Source: Parundibacterium terreum
GTDB taxonomy: Bacteria; Pseudomonadota; Gammaproteobacteria; Burkholderiales; Burkholderiaceae_D
DNA: 64,000 nt
Assembly (NCBI RefSeq): GCF_014636315.1
Contig: NZ_BMED01000006.1
Location: forward strand, 434,001 to 498,000
Reading direction: 5' to 3'
Under the pieces are notes generated by a model. That model was not told where the DNA came from. It saw only the letters and a program-made list of their open reading frames with translations, and did no database searches. This document shows, one piece after another, positions 62,642-64,000 of this stretch (position 1 is the stretch's first letter; each line of letters starts with the position of its first letter). The position numbers were made by a program, and so were the translations under genes.

Positions 62642-63562
62642 CTAGTCCTTGCCGGCCTCGATATCCGGTTCAAAGAAACACCATTTCGCCTGCGGCCAGG
62701 TCTGCTGTATGCTTTCTTCCACCTCATTGATCGCATGAACCAGTGCCAGGTCGGATTCCTGGCGGCGCATCTTGGCCTGTACCGCGATCATCAGTTGCTC
62801 GCCCCATTGCAGGGTAATCAGGTTGATCACGGATTCCACATGCGGGTGTGCCTCTATATGTGCCTTGATCGCGTCATTCACTTCCGGTGCGGCAGATTCG
62901 CCGGTAATCATGGCCTTTACTTCGCGCGTAACAAAGAAAGCAACAATCATCAGCAGTACGCCAACCACGATGGAGCCGACCGCATCCCAGACCGGGTTGC
63001 CAGTCGCAACCGCCAGTACCACTGCAACAAAGGCGACGGCCAGGCCGGCCAGTGCTGCGATATCTTCGCCTGCAACTACCATCAGTTCAGACTGGCGGGT
63101 TTCGCGGAACCAGGTAAAAAAGGATTTGCCGCCGGAAATCTTGTTGATCTCCTTCATCGCGCCATACAGGGAAAAGGCTTCCAGCACGACAGAGATGCCC
63201 AGCACTGCGAGGGCGACCACAGGATTTTTCAAGGGCTCTGCATGCTTCAGGCGCTCTATGCCCTCCATGACTGAGAAAGCTCCGCCCAGGAAGAACAGCA
63301 ATAAGGCGACCATCATTGCCCAGAAGTACACTACCCTGCCGTAACCCATAGGATGGGAAGCGGTGGGAGGGCGCTTGGCCTCTTTCAATCCCAGTAGCAG
63401 GAAGACCTGGTTGGTACAGTCTGCCAGAGAGTGGATAGCCTCGGCCAGCATGGCGCCGGAGCCGGTGAAAATTGCGGCGGCGAATTTCGCGACAGCAATC
63501 CCGCCATTGGCGCCTAATGCATAGAAGATGGCCTTGGTGGAGCCTTCGGTATGGGATGACAT
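62642..63562 (-). CDS. Cation diffusion facilitator (CDF) family metal transporter
   Basis: The 306-residue protein has six membrane segments with the CDF metal site: GSGAMLAEAIHSLADCTNQVFLLLGL (His and Asp of helix II) and VVAGEDIAALAGLAVAFVAV (the helix V partner). A cytoplasmic C-terminal domain follows (HPHVESVINLITLQWGEQLMIAVQAKM). CDF proteins export Zn, Fe, Co or Mn by proton antiport; the metal is not predictable here. It is a single gene reading away from the rRNA operon. Confidence 0.92.
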   Translation of the reverse strand: MSSHTEGSTKAIFYALGANGGIAVAKFAAAIFTGSGAMLAEAIHSLADCTNQVFLLLGLKEAKRPPTASHPMGYGRVVYFWAMMVALLLFFLGGAFSVMEGIERLKHAEPLKNPVVALAVLGISVVLEAFSLYGAMKEINKISGGKSFFTWFRETRQSELMVVAGEDIAALAGLAVAFVAVVLAVATGNPVWDAVGSIVVGVLLMIVAFFVTREVKAMITGESAAPEVNDAIKAHIEAHPHVESVINLITLQWGEQLMIAVQAKMRRQESDLALVHAINEVEESIQQTWPQAKWCFFEPDIEAGKD

Positions 63563-64000
63563 ATTTGTCTATATATAGAAAGATGGGGAAAGGATAAACA
63601 TACCGGCTTCCATCCAATCTTGCAATAAACCTAATCAGTGAAAATAATTTACAAAAAAGCTTGCCAGTGTGTGGGTGGCTTGCTATAGTTCGGCTCCCGT
63701 CGCGACACGCAGTAAAAGGCGCGAAACAAGCAGTGCAGTTAAGGCGAGTTTTGAAGCTGGATTTGCGAGCGAAACGAGACGGGAAAGAAGTAAAAGCGAG
63801 AGGTACGGCAAGTTGGTACGGTAGTAAAAAATAAGTGCGCTGAGTTAAAAAAGAAGTTGACGAAGCGAATTAAATACTACATAATCTCGTTTCTCTGCTG
63901 CTGACAAACAAAACGATTTGCAGCGAAGCGGAGAAGAGCAAAAGTAGCAAAAGCTACCGAGCGAAACGCACTACAGAATACCGATCTTTAACAATTAACA
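63563..64000 (+). promoter_or_regulatory. rRNA operon promoter and leader region
   Basis: Two sigma-70 promoters read rightwards. The first is TTGCCA at 63661-63666 with a 17-base spacer and TATAGT at 63684-63689, preceded by an A/T-rich UP-like segment at 63640-63660. The second is TTGACG at 63857-63862 with a 17-base spacer and CATAAT at 63880-63885. The window ends in GATCTTTAACAATTAACA (63983-64000), which contains a boxA-like antitermination sequence of the kind that precedes 16S rRNA. The 16S gene itself should start just beyond the window; that is inference. Confidence 0.8.

Noticed and set aside
1-64000. Search for tRNA genes, insertion sequences and prophage structural genes
   Set aside because: None were recognised in any intergenic gap; the only mobile-looking parts are the structured repeats and the methyltransferase remnant.

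Overview
The window is the origin-proximal part of a betaproteobacterial chromosome with a GC content that looks mid-50s. It most resembles the Oxalobacteraceae, of the Herminiimonas/Janthinobacterium type. This placement is an inference from the gene order (dnaA | rpmH-rnpA-yidD-yidC-mnmE; def-fmt | LysM-dprA-smg-topB), the protein sequences and base composition. No 16S gene is present to confirm it: the window ends inside the promoter/leader of a rRNA operon.

Layout. 1-5.9 kb: the 5' part of dnaA (minus strand, cut by the window edge), a divergent intergenic region with one perfect DnaA box, then rpmH, rnpA, yidD, yidC and mnmE. 5.9-9.9 kb: an accessory patch with an M64-type metallopeptidase carrying DUF4214-like repeats, a GNAT gene fragment, a decayed D12-class adenine methyltransferase, and an intact GNAT gene related to the fragment. 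9.9-18.3 kb: a DUF2785 protein, an isocitrate lyase/PEP-mutase family enzyme, an FHA membrane protein overlapping a trypsin-like protease, an M3 oligopeptidase and a class I aminotransferase. 18.3-20.8 kb: a dispersed structured repeat with a 21-copy hexamer tail, then an alkylation-repair pair (Ada-N/AraC/AlkA fusion plus Ogt). 21-23 kb: phasin and acetyl-CoA acetyltransferase (polyhydroxybutyrate metabolism). 23-31 kb: a peptidase-rich stretch (M16 pair, S9, M1) with a TMEM175-type channel and a small receiver protein. 31-37.4 kb: a LytS/LytR-like two-component pair and two overlapping c-di-GMP genes (PAS-GGDEF-EAL and HD-GYP). 37.4-43.8 kb: metH behind a SAM-II riboswitch and terminator, TerC and a BI-1 family protein. 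43.9-50.8 kb: a NhaR-like regulator, an alpha/beta hydrolase, the second copy of the structured repeat, and a five-gene branched-chain amino acid/amide ABC transporter. 51-64 kb: fmt, def, LysM protein, dprA, smg, topB, a DUF1631 protein, a secreted protein, a CDF metal transporter and the rRNA operon promoter region.

Functional themes. Central replication/translation genes frame the window. Several sets form likely units: PHB granule genes under a candidate PhaR-type operator pair; periplasmic peptide breakdown by tandem peptidases; alkylation-damage repair; methionine synthesis under SAM control; and c-di-GMP turnover. The most interesting signals are non-coding. They are two copies of a multi-hairpin repeat whose stems differ by compensatory changes, and the SAM-II riboswitch with an apparent transcription terminator in front of metH.
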